Shown piece after piece: positions 47,362 through 56,193 of a DNA stretch of 59,959 nt. This DNA is from Nonomuraea ceibae (GTDB taxonomy: Bacteria; Actinomycetota; Actinomycetes; Streptosporangiales; Streptosporangiaceae), in NCBI RefSeq assembly GCF_019396325.1, contig NZ_JAHKRO010000055.1:1-59959 (forward strand), in the 5' to 3' direction. The notes beneath the pieces are model-generated. The model ran no database searches. It saw only the letters and a program-made list of their open reading frames with translations, and was not told the DNA's origin. A program made the position numbers and the translations under genes. How positions within the stretch are numbered: position 1 is the stretch's first letter; every line of letters starts with the position of its first letter.

Positions 47362-47392
47362 AATTGGTTTGAACCATTGGTATAAACCAATT
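47362..47392. promoter_or_regulatory. 31-bp near-perfect palindrome upstream of ppdK
   Basis: Outer arms AATTGGTTT (47362-47370) and AAACCAATT (47384-47392) are perfect; two mismatched positions follow, then inner arms ACCA and TGGT around a central T. An operator of this size and symmetry points to a dimeric or tetrameric regulator not encoded next to it. Confidence 0.7.
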
Positions 47393-47438
47393 GTCGAAGC
47401 TTGCTGAATATTGAGTGGATTAGACCTCTGTTTCGGTG

Positions 47439-47466
47439 TTGACCAGGCAAAACAGTGGTTTATCCT
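47439..47466 (+). promoter_or_regulatory. Candidate ppdK promoter
   Basis: TTGACC (47439-47444), 16-bp spacer, TATCCT (47461-47466): a fair match to a housekeeping-sigma promoter. The predicted transcript would start near 47473, giving a leader of about 60 nt before the GTG. Confidence 0.5.
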
Positions 47467-47532
47467 AAGGGTGCAGTTTCATCATCTATTTCGCCGGTAG
47501 AGTCCCGGACAGAAGCGTTGATTGGAGCTGTG

Positions 47533-50181
47533 GTGGCCAAGTACGTTTACGACTTCACCGAGGGCAACAGGAATCTCAAAGATCTCCTCGGCGGCAAGGG
47601 AGCCAACCTCGCCGAGATGACCAACCTGGGGCTGCCCGTCCCTCCGGGGTTCACGATCACCTCGGAGGCGTGCCGCCACTACCTCGCCGAGGGCGCCCTG
47701 CCCGACGGCCTGGAGGACGAGGTCGCCGCGCACCTGAGCGCGCTGGAGGCCGGCATGGGCCGCAAGCTCGGCCAGGCCGACGACCCGCTGCTGGTGAGCG
47801 TCCGCTCCGGGGCCAAGTTCTCGATGCCCGGCATGATGGAGACGGTGCTCAACATCGGGCTCAACGACGAGTCCGTGCACGGCCTGGCCAAGCAGTCGGG
47901 CGGCAACGAGCGCTTCGCCTGGGACTCCTACCGGCGGCTCATCCAGATGTTCGGCAAGACCGTGCTCGGCATCGACGGCGAGCTGTTCGAGGACGCGCTC
48001 GACGCGCTCAAGGGCGACCGCCAGGACACCGACCTGAACGCGGGCGAGCTCCAGGGCCTGGTGGAGACGTACAAGGGCATCGTGCGCGAGCGGACCGGCC
48101 GCGACTTCCCGGCCGACCCGCGCGAGCAGATGCGGCTGGCCGTCATGGCCGTCTTCGACTCCTGGAACGCGCCGCGCGCCATCCTCTACCGCCGCCAGGA
48201 GCGCATCCCGGCCGACCTCGGCACCGCCGTCAACATCGTGGCGATGGTGTTCGGCAACTGCGGCGACGACTCCGGCACGGGCGTCGCGTTCACCCGCGAC
48301 CCGGGCACCGGCAGACAGGGCATCTACGGCGACTACCTGCAGAACGCCCAGGGCGAGGACGTGGTCGCCGGCATCCGCAACACGATCCCGCTCCAGGACC
48401 TCGAACGCCTCGACAAGCGCTCGTACGACGAGCTGCTGGCGATCATGGAGAAGCTGGAGAACCACTACCGGGACCTGTGCGACATCGAGTTCACGATCGA
48501 GCGCGGCAAGCTGTGGATGCTGCAGACGCGGGTCGGCAAGCGCACCGCCGCCGCCGCGTTCTGCATCGCCACCCAGCTCGTCGACCAGGGCCTCATCACG
48601 ATGGACGAGGCCGTCACCCGCGTCACCGGCGACCAGCTCGCCCAGCTCATGTTCCCGCGCTTCGACGGCGGCGCCGAGAAGAAGAAGATCGCCAAAGGCA
48701 TGAACGCCTCGCCGGGCGCGGCCGTCGGCCAGGCCGTCTTCTCCTCCGAACGCGCCGTCGAGCTGGCCGCCCGGGGCGAGGACGTCATCCTGGTCCGCCG
48801 CGAGACCAACCCCGACGACCTGTCCGGCATGATCGCCGCCCGCGGCGTCCTGACCAGCCGCGGCGGCAAGACCTCCCACGCCGCCGTGGTGGCCCGCGGC
48901 ATGGGCAAGACCTGCGTGTGCGGCGCGGAGGAGCTGGAGGTGTCCGTGGACGAGCGCCGCTTCACCGCCCCCGGCGGCGTCGTGGTGTCCGAGGGCGACG
49001 TGATCTCCATCGACGGCACCAGCGGCGAGGTCTACCTGGGCGAGGTGCCCGTCGTCGACTCGGCCGTGGTGGAGTACTTCGAGGGCTCGGCGGGCAGCGG
49101 GGACCAGTCCGACGACGACCTCGTCCGCGCCGTCGACCGGATCATGCGGCACGCCGACTCCGTGCGCCGCCTCGGCGTGCGGGCCAACGCCGACACCCCG
49201 GACGACTCGGCCCGCGCCCGCCGCTTCGGCGCCGAGGGCGTCGGGCTGTGCCGCACCGAGCACATGTTCCTGGGCGAGCGCAGGCAGCTCGTGGAGGACC
49301 TGGTGCTCGCCTCCGGCGACGAGGAGCGCAAGGCCGCGCTCGACGCGCTGGAGCCGCTCCAGAAGGCCGACTTCGCGGAGATCTTCCGGGCGATGGACGG
49401 CCTGCCGGTGACGATCCGGCTCATCGACCCGCCGCTGCACGAGTTCCTGCCCGACATGGTGGCGCTGTCGGTCAAGGACGCCACGGGTCAGGCCACGGAC
49501 AAGGACCGCGCCCTGCTGGCCGCCGTCAAGAGGCTGCACGAGCAGAACCCGATGCTCGGGCTGCGCGGCGTACGGCTCGGCCTGGTCATCCCCGGGCTGT
49601 TCGCCATGCAGGTCCGGGCGATCGCCCAGGCGGCCCGCGAGGTGCCGGGGGCCAGGCCGGAGATCATGATCCCGCTGGTCGCCGCCGTACAGGAGCTGGA
49701 GGCCGTCCGTGAGGAGGCCGCAGCGATCCTCGCGGAGGCGGGCGTGGAGGCCCTGATCGGCACCATGGTCGAGACCCCGAGGGCCGCGCTCACCGCCGGG
49801 CAGGTGGCCGAGGCCGCCGAGTTCTTCTCCTTCGGCACCAACGACCTCACCCAGATGACCTGGGGGTTCTCCCGCGACGACGTGGAGGCCGCGTTCTTCT
49901 CCCGCTACCTGGAGCTGGGCATCTTCGGCGTGTCGCCGTTCGAGACGCTCGACCGCGACGGCGTCGGCAGGCTGGTGGCGCTGGCGGTGCAGGAGGGGCG
50001 GGCGGCCCGGCCCGGGCTCAAGGTCGGCATCTGCGGCGAGCACGGGGGAGACCCGGACTCGGTGCACTTCTGCCACGACACCGGGCTCGACTACGTCTCC
50101 TGCTCGCCGTTCCGCATCCCGGTGGCCCGCCTGGAGGCGGGCCGCGCGGCGCTGAGCGGCAGCGACTCCGACTCGCGCTAG
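47533..50181 (+). CDS. ppdK: Pyruvate, phosphate dikinase
   Basis: 882 residues from GTG 47533 (GTG 47530 is possible too). PPDK interconverts pyruvate + ATP + Pi and phosphoenolpyruvate + AMP + PPi. The N-terminal ATP-grasp part begins LLGGKGANLAEMTNLGLPVPPGFTI; the swivelling phosphohistidine domain has LTSRGGKTSHAAVVARGMGK (catalytic His); the C-terminal PEP-binding barrel has GLCRTEHMF, GTMVETPRAALTA and FSFGTNDLTQMT, and the acid/base cysteine in GICGEHGGD. It may supply PEP for gluconeogenesis on C2 substrates. Confidence 0.95.
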   Translation: MAKYVYDFTEGNRNLKDLLGGKGANLAEMTNLGLPVPPGFTITSEACRHYLAEGALPDGLEDEVAAHLSALEAGMGRKLGQADDPLLVSVRSGAKFSMPGMMETVLNIGLNDESVHGLAKQSGGNERFAWDSYRRLIQMFGKTVLGIDGELFEDALDALKGDRQDTDLNAGELQGLVETYKGIVRERTGRDFPADPREQMRLAVMAVFDSWNAPRAILYRRQERIPADLGTAVNIVAMVFGNCGDDSGTGVAFTRDPGTGRQGIYGDYLQNAQGEDVVAGIRNTIPLQDLERLDKRSYDELLAIMEKLENHYRDLCDIEFTIERGKLWMLQTRVGKRTAAAAFCIATQLVDQGLITMDEAVTRVTGDQLAQLMFPRFDGGAEKKKIAKGMNASPGAAVGQAVFSSERAVELAARGEDVILVRRETNPDDLSGMIAARGVLTSRGGKTSHAAVVARGMGKTCVCGAEELEVSVDERRFTAPGGVVVSEGDVISIDGTSGEVYLGEVPVVDSAVVEYFEGSAGSGDQSDDDLVRAVDRIMRHADSVRRLGVRANADTPDDSARARRFGAEGVGLCRTEHMFLGERRQLVEDLVLASGDEERKAALDALEPLQKADFAEIFRAMDGLPVTIRLIDPPLHEFLPDMVALSVKDATGQATDKDRALLAAVKRLHEQNPMLGLRGVRLGLVIPGLFAMQVRAIAQAAREVPGARPEIMIPLVAAVQELEAVREEAAAILAEAGVEALIGTMVETPRAALTAGQVAEAAEFFSFGTNDLTQMTWGFSRDDVEAAFFSRYLELGIFGVSPFETLDRDGVGRLVALAVQEGRAARPGLKVGICGEHGGDPDSVHFCHDTGLDYVSCSPFRIPVARLEAGRAALSGSDSDSR

Positions 50182-50188
50182 CGGGCCC

Positions 50189-51694
50189 TCATACCGCCGC
50201 CACGGGCGCCGGCTGCTCGGCGCCCGGCGGCACGTAGTCGTGGGGCACGCCCTGGTCGCCCAGCCAGGCGCGCAGCCCGGCGACGGCGGCCGGGCTGGCG
50301 GCGACCTGGGCCGCGTACTCGGCCAGCGCCGCCTCCTCGCCGTCGTCGTAGAGGAGCCGGGCGGGGCCCGCCCACGACAGCGACCAGCGAGCCTGGCCGT
50401 GCTGGATGAGCACCGCCTCCAGGGCCAGCCGCAGCACGGTGGCCAGCACCGGCCCCTCGGACTCCCAGCCGGAGGCGCGCAGCCGCTCCTCCAGCTCGGC
50501 CTGGCGGCCCCGCGCGATCGCCTCGAACGCCGCGTCCAGGTAGGGCCGGTTCGCCCCCATGACCTGCCCGCCGGCCGTCGCCAGGTCGTGCAGCGCGCCC
50601 GCGTTGCGGACCGCGTACATGCCCTCGGCGACGAGCTCGTCCCACGACGCCGGCCGCAGCTCCGCCAGCGCCTTCGGCGTCCACATCGACTCCTCGACGG
50701 CGTGCGCGGCCACGTTGGCGTCGCGCAGCAGCGTCAGCGCCGAACGCGGGTCCGGCACGTGCTCGGGCTCCGGCAGCAGCTCGATCGCCGCCAGCCGCTC
50801 GGCCAGGCTCGGATGGGAGTCGTACGGGGACGTCTCCTGAGGCCGCTCGCCCAGCCGCGTCAGCTCGGCCTGCCTGGCCGGATCGTTCAGCAGCGAGTAG
50901 AAGCCGCCGAACACCGCCGCGGGCCGGCACCCGCCCGCCCCCGTCAGCGCCAGGTAGCCCTCGGTGTAGAGGTCCCACGCGATCGCCGTGTGGTGGATCT
51001 TGCGCAGCGCCTGCGCCATCGCCTGCCGGCCGCCGATCGCGACCGCGTGCTGGTCGGCCTCCAGCTCCTGCCGGCGCGAGACCGCCTGGGAGATGCGCAG
51101 GTAGAGCTTGGCGTAGGCGGCGAACACCTTCTGGATGATCGGATGGCGGCCCAGGTGCCCCACGGTCGCGATGAGCGAGACGCGCCCCCGGTAGACCGGC
51201 GCGCCCAGCCGGGTGTGGGAGCCGCTGTAGTGGCCCAGCTCGTGCCCGAGCACCGCGCGCATCTCGTCGACCGTCAGCGTCTGCAGCAGCGGCAGCCCGA
51301 CGTACATGCGCCGCCGCGTCGCCACCAGGCCGAGGAAGCGGGTGTCCTCCGCCACGGCCGCGTTCACCTCCGGCACCAGGCGGATCTCGTCGGGCGGCGC
51401 GGTGCGCACCCGCCGCGCCAGGTCCTCGACCGTCTGCCACAGCACCGGCTCGTGCTCGCGCGACACCGCCACGCCCGGCTCCTCACCGCCCGGCCGCCGG
51501 CCTACCATGACCAGCGCCTGCACGAGCGCGGCGGCGGCGAGCGTCAGCACGATCGCCGCGCGCAGCCCGTTGGCGTGGAAGTCGACGACGAGCAGCACGT
51601 CGAACACCAGCGCCGCCGTCACGACCGAGCCCACCAGCACGTAGAAGCCGGCGAGCAGGGTGAAGGCCAGCACGGCCCGGAACGCAGTCGTCAT
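50189..51694 (-). CDS. M48-type membrane metalloprotease
   Basis: 501 residues from ATG 51694. Two membrane segments (about 8-33 and 43-65), then the peptidase domain with the zinc motif VLGHELGHYSGSHT and the glutamate ligand region RRQELEADQHAV. The C-terminal 200 residues are a non-conserved helical extension. Related HtpX/Oma1-like enzymes act on membrane proteins. Convergent with ppdK (7-bp gap). Confidence 0.9.
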   Translation of the reverse strand: MTTAFRAVLAFTLLAGFYVLVGSVVTAALVFDVLLVVDFHANGLRAAIVLTLAAAALVQALVMVGRRPGGEEPGVAVSREHEPVLWQTVEDLARRVRTAPPDEIRLVPEVNAAVAEDTRFLGLVATRRRMYVGLPLLQTLTVDEMRAVLGHELGHYSGSHTRLGAPVYRGRVSLIATVGHLGRHPIIQKVFAAYAKLYLRISQAVSRRQELEADQHAVAIGGRQAMAQALRKIHHTAIAWDLYTEGYLALTGAGGCRPAAVFGGFYSLLNDPARQAELTRLGERPQETSPYDSHPSLAERLAAIELLPEPEHVPDPRSALTLLRDANVAAHAVEESMWTPKALAELRPASWDELVAEGMYAVRNAGALHDLATAGGQVMGANRPYLDAAFEAIARGRQAELEERLRASGWESEGPVLATVLRLALEAVLIQHGQARWSLSWAGPARLLYDDGEEAALAEYAAQVAASPAAVAGLRAWLGDQGVPHDYVPPGAEQPAPVAAV

Positions 51695-51776
51695 GAGGGG
51701 AGGGCTCCCGGGGAAGGGGGTTCTCGCGAGGCTTGACACTAGCGGAGTCCGGAATCTGGATAAAATCACTGCACTT

Positions 51777-52997
51777 ATGGCCGCCTACGACACGCACGAT
51801 CAGGCCCGATGGGTCCCGGAGCCGCCCGGCAACCCCGAGCGCAGCCCGTTCGAGCGCGACCGCGCCCGCATCCTGCACAGCTCCGCGCTCCGCAGGCTGG
51901 CCGCCAAGACCCAGGTCGTCGGGCCGGGCGAGACGCTCGGCGTCGGCCAGCACGTCCCGCGCACCCGGCTGACCCACTCGCTGGAGTGCGGCCAGGTCGG
52001 CAGGGAGATGGGCGCCACCCTCGGCGTCGACCCCGACCTGGTCGAGACCGCCTGCCTCGCGCACGACCTGGGCCACCCGCCGTTCGGCCACAACGGCGAG
52101 GTCGCGCTCAACGCCCTGGCCGAGGGCTGCGGCGGGTTCGAGGGCAACGCGCAGAGCCTGCGCCTGCTCACCCGCCTGGAGCCCAAGGTGATCGCCGCCG
52201 ACGGCACCAGCGCCGGGCTCAACCTGACCAGGGCCGCCCTCGACGCCTCCGTCAAATACCCGTGGACCCGCGACCGGTCGGCCAAGTTCGGCGTCTACGA
52301 CGACGACCTGCCCGTCTTCCGCTGGATCAGGGAAGGCGCCCCCGAGGGCCGCGTCAGCTTCGAGGCCCAGATCATGGACTGGGCCGACGACGTCGCCTAC
52401 TCGGTGCACGACCTGGAGGACGCGCTGCACTCCGGCCACGTCACCCCCGAGGCGCTCCGCTCGCCCGCCGAGCGCAGGCAGGTGTGCGAGATCACCCGCA
52501 CCTGGTACGCGCCCGGCGCCGACCTCGGCGAGCTGGAGGAGGTCTTCGCCGCCCTGGTGGCCGAGCCGCTGTGGCCGCGCCGGTTCGCGGCCACGTTCGC
52601 CGACCTGGCCGGGCTCAAGGCCCTCACCAGCGGCCTCATCGGCCGCTTCTGCCGCGCCGCGCAGAGCGCCACCATCGGCGCGTACGGGCCCCGCCACCGG
52701 GCCGACCTGCTCGTCCCGGAGACCACCCGGCTGGAGTGCGCCCTGCTCAAGGGCATCACCGCCCACTACGTGATGACCACCGACGACCACCACGCCACCC
52801 AGGCCAGGCAGCGCGACCTGATCACCGAGCTGGCCTCGCTGATCACGCTAGGCGCCCCCGGCACGCTGGAGCCCGCCTTCCGGCCCGCCTTCCTGGCGGC
52901 GCCCGACGACAAGGCCCGCGTCAGGGTCGTCATCGACCAGATCGCCTCGCTCACCGACACCTCCGCCGTCGGCTGGCACCGGCGGCTCAGCCGCTGA
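51777..52997 (+). CDS. dgt: Deoxyguanosinetriphosphate triphosphohydrolase-like protein
   Basis: 406 residues from ATG 51777. HD-domain phosphohydrolase: RTRLTHSLE gives the first histidine, HDLGHPPFGHNGE the HD pair, and DWADDVAYSVHDLEDAL the last aspartate. It hydrolyses dNTPs to nucleoside and tripolyphosphate, tuning dNTP pools; it lies just before dnaG, also a replication gene. An AT-rich TAAAAT at 51761-51766 lies only 10 bp before the ATG, so the mRNA may be leaderless. Confidence 0.92.
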   Translation: MAAYDTHDQARWVPEPPGNPERSPFERDRARILHSSALRRLAAKTQVVGPGETLGVGQHVPRTRLTHSLECGQVGREMGATLGVDPDLVETACLAHDLGHPPFGHNGEVALNALAEGCGGFEGNAQSLRLLTRLEPKVIAADGTSAGLNLTRAALDASVKYPWTRDRSAKFGVYDDDLPVFRWIREGAPEGRVSFEAQIMDWADDVAYSVHDLEDALHSGHVTPEALRSPAERRQVCEITRTWYAPGADLGELEEVFAALVAEPLWPRRFAATFADLAGLKALTSGLIGRFCRAAQSATIGAYGPRHRADLLVPETTRLECALLKGITAHYVMTTDDHHATQARQRDLITELASLITLGAPGTLEPAFRPAFLAAPDDKARVRVVIDQIASLTDTSAVGWHRRLSR

Positions 52998-53003
52998 CCC
53001 GCG

Positions 53004-53882
53004 TCACTGCATGGTGGCCGGGTTGCCCGTCGGGTTGAGCGTGAACGGGTCGTCGTCCGGCTTGGGCGACTTCGTGGTCTTCGGCGTTTTCTTCGACGTA
53101 CACAGGACCGTGCATCGCGGCGACTCGCCCAGCCTGGCGCGCATCGCCAGCGTCTCCTGCCGGGGCGACAGCGTGCGGTTGCCCGACAGCCAGGCGTCCA
53201 GGTAGTCCCACGGCTCGACCATGCCCCGGCGCACCCACCACAGCGACGGCCCGGTCTTCCAGGAGATCGCGAAGTAGAGGTTCGGCCCGGTGGTGCGGGC
53301 GTTGCCCGAGTTGCCCACCGTGCCCAGCACCTGGCCGCCGGAGACGCGGACGCCCGGCCTGATCCCGTCGGCGACGCTGTCGAGATGGCCGCCCAGGTAG
53401 CGGACGCCGTCGTCGCCGATGATCGTGACGAAGCGGCCCTCCCGGTGCGCGCCCGCGTCGGTGGACGGCAGCCAGCGGTTGCGCGTGTTGACCTCGTCCA
53501 CGACGCCGCCGACCGGCGCCACGAACGCGCACCCCTCGGCCGCCCAGATCGTCGTCTTGGGCAGCACCAGGAGCCTGCGCTGGTAGCTCACCCGGCAGCC
53601 CCTGACCGGGAACGTGTAGGTGTACTTCGACAGCTTGGGCGGCGGCACCCGTACCGGGTCGTCGCCCTCGGGGGCGCGCACCGACGCCTGCCGCTCGGGC
53701 GTCGGCGGCGGGATCGTCGCGGTCACGGCCGCCGAGCCGCCCGTGCCCGGCGAGCTCGGCGCGCCGGACGTGCCGGGCGAGGCCGGCGTCCGCGCGCTGA
53801 CCCCGGCGACGCCGGTCGCCGGGCTGCACGCGGCGACCGCGAGCAGGGCAGCCGTCGCCGCCACCCACCGTGTGCTCCGCAT
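53004..53882 (-). CDS. M23/LytM-like lipoprotein with degenerate active site
   Basis: 292 residues from ATG 53882 (GGTGGAG just upstream). Lipobox AVAACS (mature Cys about 19), a Pro-Ser-Thr-Gly linker to about 85, then an M23-like fold starting TYTFPVRGC (about 90-240). GGHLDSV keeps one conserved histidine, but the HxH of the zinc site is replaced by NLYFAISW. It is therefore probably not a peptidase but an activator or cell-wall binder, as for EnvC/NlpD-type LytM proteins. The C-terminus is Lys-Thr-Pro-rich. Convergent with dgt (6-bp gap). Confidence 0.8.
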   Translation of the reverse strand: MRSTRWVAATAALLAVAACSPATGVAGVSARTPASPGTSGAPSSPGTGGSAAVTATIPPPTPERQASVRAPEGDDPVRVPPPKLSKYTYTFPVRGCRVSYQRRLLVLPKTTIWAAEGCAFVAPVGGVVDEVNTRNRWLPSTDAGAHREGRFVTIIGDDGVRYLGGHLDSVADGIRPGVRVSGGQVLGTVGNSGNARTTGPNLYFAISWKTGPSLWWVRRGMVEPWDYLDAWLSGNRTLSPRQETLAMRARLGESPRCTVLCTSKKTPKTTKSPKPDDDPFTLNPTGNPATMQ

Positions 53883-54099
53883 GATCTCCACCCGCGTCAC
53901 CGTATCCGACCCCAGCCTTTACCTTTGTAGCCGACGGGGGGCGTTCCCATAACAGCTTTTCCGCTATCGGATGCTGTCTGCCCTCGGAGGGAAGAGTGTG
54001 ACGGATGCCGTCCCCTCATCCGGAGGTTCATCCGGAGGTGCCCGCTGTGGGGTCGCCCGTCGGTGAGAGTCTGTCGGGGGAGCCGAATAGACTCACCGC
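53883..54099. promoter_or_regulatory. Divergent region before dnaG with tandem repeat
   Basis: 217 bp. It contains the perfect tandem 12-mer TCATCCGGAGGT at 54016-54027 and 54028-54039, which lies within a possible 22-codon leader ORF. An AT-richer patch at 53920-53970 (CAGCCTTTACCTTTGTAG and CATAACAGCTTTTCC) is the likely promoter zone. Confidence 0.5.
53998..54066 (+). CDS. Possible 22-codon leader ORF upstream of dnaG
   Basis: GTG 53998 to TGA 54064-54066, with GGAGG at 53986-53990 and 7-nt spacing. The peptide has a repeated SSGG unit from the tandem DNA repeat. It ends 33 bp before the dnaG start. It could be a translated leader, or chance; short length makes this weak. Confidence 0.3.
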   Translation: MTDAVPSSGGSSGGARCGVARR

Positions 54100-55941
54100 G
54101 TGGCTGGCCGGATCCGTGATGTCGACATCGCGCTCGTACGCGAGCGTTCCCCCATCGCCGACGTGATCGGCGAGCACATCCAGTTGCGCAACGCCGGCGG
54201 GGGCAATCTCAAGGGCCTGTGCCCCTTCCACGACGAGAAGAGCCCGTCGTTCAACGTCACCCCCGAGCGCGGGATGTTCTTCTGCTTCGGCTGCTCCGAG
54301 GGCGGCGACGTGATCACGTTCGTCGAGAAGATCGAGCACCTGTCGTTCGGCGAGGCCGTCGAGCGGCTGGCGCAGCGCGCCGGCATCCAGTTGCAGTACG
54401 AGCAGGGCGGCTATGTGCCGCGCCGCGACCACGGGGAGCGAGCGCGGCTGATCGAGGCGCACAAGGTCGCCGCCGAGTTCTACGCCGACAAGCTGTTCGG
54501 CCCCGACGCGGCCGCCGGGCGGCGGTTCCTGTCCGAGCGGGGCTTCGAGCGGGCCGACGCCGAGCTGTTCGGCGTGGGCTACGCGCCCAACGAGTGGGAG
54601 GCGCTGGCCCGCCACCTGATGGCGCGCGGCTTCAGCGCCGACGAGATCGTCAAGGGCGGCCTGGCCAAGCAGGGCAGGCGCGGCCCGATCGACCGGTTCC
54701 GGGGGCGGCTGATCTGGCCGATCCGCGACGCCACCGGCGACGTGATCGGGTTCGGCGCGCGCAAGCTGATCGACGCCGACGACGGCCCCAAATACCTCAA
54801 CACCCCCGATTCGCCGCTCTACAAGAAGAGCCAGGTGCTCTACGGCCTCGACCTGGCCAAGCGCGAGATCTCCAAGCGCGCCCAGGCGGTCATCGTCGAG
54901 GGCTACACCGACGTGATGGCCTGCCATCTGGCCGGGGTGCCGACGGCGGTGGCGACCTGCGGCACCTCGTTCGGCGAGGAGCACATCAAGATCCTGCGCC
55001 GGTTCCTGCTCGACCAGGCCGAGTTCCGCGGCGAGGTGGTGTTCACCTTCGACGGCGACGCGGCGGGCCAGAAGGCGGCGCTGCGCGCGTTCGCCGACGA
55101 CCAGAAGTTCGTCACCCAGACGTACGTGGCGGTCCAGGCTGACGGGCTCGACCCGTGCGACCTGCGGATCAAGCAGGGCGACGCGGCGGTGCGCGACCTG
55201 ATCGCCGGGCGCGAGCCGCTGTTCCAGTTCGCCATCCGCAGCACGATCTCCCGCTACGACCTGCGCAGCAACGAGGGCAAGATCGCGGCGCTCGACGCGG
55301 CGGCGCCCATCGTGGCCGGGATCAAGGACGCCGGGCTGCGCAAGCGCTACGCGATCGACCTCGACCGGTGGCTGGGCTTCATGGACGAGCGGTTCGTCAT
55401 CCAGCGCATCGCCGACGCCGCCCAGACGCAGCAGGGCCGCCCCCAGCGCGCCCCCAGGCCCGCGCCCGTCGACCCGCACGTGCGGGTGGAGGCCGAGCTG
55501 CTCAAGCTGGCGGTGCAGCGGCCCGCGCTGCTGGGGCCGCGTTTCGACGCGCTCGACCAGCAGGCGTTCACCGCTCCCGACCACCTGGCGCTGCACCAGG
55601 TCATCGTGGCGGCGGGCGGGCTGGCCGCGGCCGGGCCCGGCGGGCGCGCGTGGGTCGACCGGCTGGTGGAGCACGCCCACGCCGAGGGCGCCCGCGCGCT
55701 GGTCACCCGGTTCGCGGTGGAGGCGATCCAGGCCGACTCCCACGCCGAGGAGCGCTACGCCGCCGCCATGCTGGCCGCCATCGAGGCCACCGCGGTCGAC
55801 CGCGCCATCGCTCAGGTGAAGTCGCGCATCCAGCGGCTCAATCCGGTCGACGAGCAGCAGGAGTACAACCGGCTGTTCGGCGAGCTGGTCGCCTTGGAGC
55901 AGCAGCGCCGCGTCCTGCGTGATCGCGCCGCCGGAAGTTGA
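54100..55941 (+). CDS. dnaG: DNA primase
   Basis: 613 residues from GTG 54100. It makes RNA primers for DNA replication. The zinc-binding domain is seen in GLCPFHDEKSPSF and FFCFGCSEGGD; the catalytic TOPRIM domain in VIVEGYTDVMA and VFTFDGDAAGQKA; a C-terminal helicase-binding region (about 450-613) ends in RRVLRDRAAGS. Length is normal. It is followed by a sigma factor, as in the classic macromolecular-synthesis arrangement (without rpsU). Confidence 0.96.
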   Translation: MAGRIRDVDIALVRERSPIADVIGEHIQLRNAGGGNLKGLCPFHDEKSPSFNVTPERGMFFCFGCSEGGDVITFVEKIEHLSFGEAVERLAQRAGIQLQYEQGGYVPRRDHGERARLIEAHKVAAEFYADKLFGPDAAAGRRFLSERGFERADAELFGVGYAPNEWEALARHLMARGFSADEIVKGGLAKQGRRGPIDRFRGRLIWPIRDATGDVIGFGARKLIDADDGPKYLNTPDSPLYKKSQVLYGLDLAKREISKRAQAVIVEGYTDVMACHLAGVPTAVATCGTSFGEEHIKILRRFLLDQAEFRGEVVFTFDGDAAGQKAALRAFADDQKFVTQTYVAVQADGLDPCDLRIKQGDAAVRDLIAGREPLFQFAIRSTISRYDLRSNEGKIAALDAAAPIVAGIKDAGLRKRYAIDLDRWLGFMDERFVIQRIADAAQTQQGRPQRAPRPAPVDPHVRVEAELLKLAVQRPALLGPRFDALDQQAFTAPDHLALHQVIVAAGGLAAAGPGGRAWVDRLVEHAHAEGARALVTRFAVEAIQADSHAEERYAAAMLAAIEATAVDRAIAQVKSRIQRLNPVDEQQEYNRLFGELVALEQQRRVLRDRAAGS

Positions 55942-55992
55942 AAGATCCTTTTACCACGGTAAATCCGGGTGGTTGAGTGGGAATCGCCCGGA

Positions 55993-56043
55993 GGTGTCCG
56001 GGCAGGCAGACCACGGTGCCCGGCCTGGGGGGACACCGGGCAC
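55993..56043 (+). promoter_or_regulatory. Mutually exclusive hairpins between dnaG and the sigma factor gene
   Basis: Three segments can pair in alternative ways: CCGGGCA (55998-56004) with TGCCCGG (56017-56023); GTGCCCGG (56016-56023) with CCGGGCAC (56036-56043); and GGTGTCC (55993-55999) with GGACACC (56031-56037). It could be a simple dnaG terminator or an attenuator-like switch in read-through RNA. Further on, GTAAGG (56117-56122) and CCTTAC (56130-56135) form another small inverted repeat. Confidence 0.45.
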
Positions 56044-56193
56044 GCAATCCGTAACGCGTAATTGGCTTTACTTTCCTGATCAAACTCCGGCTAAACATTG
56101 AAGGGATCTCAATTCCGTAAGGGTGACGGCCTTACCTTCAGTGCCAAAAATGGGTCTGCCATTTTATGGAACCAATACTGCAGACTGTCTCCC

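Larger units (their letters stand above)
47222..47532. promoter_or_regulatory. Intergenic region between the lipoprotein gene and ppdK
   Basis: About 310 bp. The right two thirds (about 47350-47480) is strikingly AT-rich for this genome and holds a 31-bp palindrome and a candidate ppdK promoter, listed separately. The left part (47222-47340) is ordinary GC-rich sequence in which I see no motif; it should hold the promoter of the divergent lipoprotein gene. Confidence 0.6.

Noticed and set aside
51733..51766. TTGACA ... TAAAAT as dgt promoter
   Set aside because: The spacer is 22 bp, too long for a standard sigma-70 promoter; the -10-like TAAAAT may be used with another -35.
56098..56193. N-terminal extension of the sigma factor from 56098
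   Set aside because: The extra 32 codons are AT-rich and unlike the rest, and the conserved region begins right after GTG 56194.
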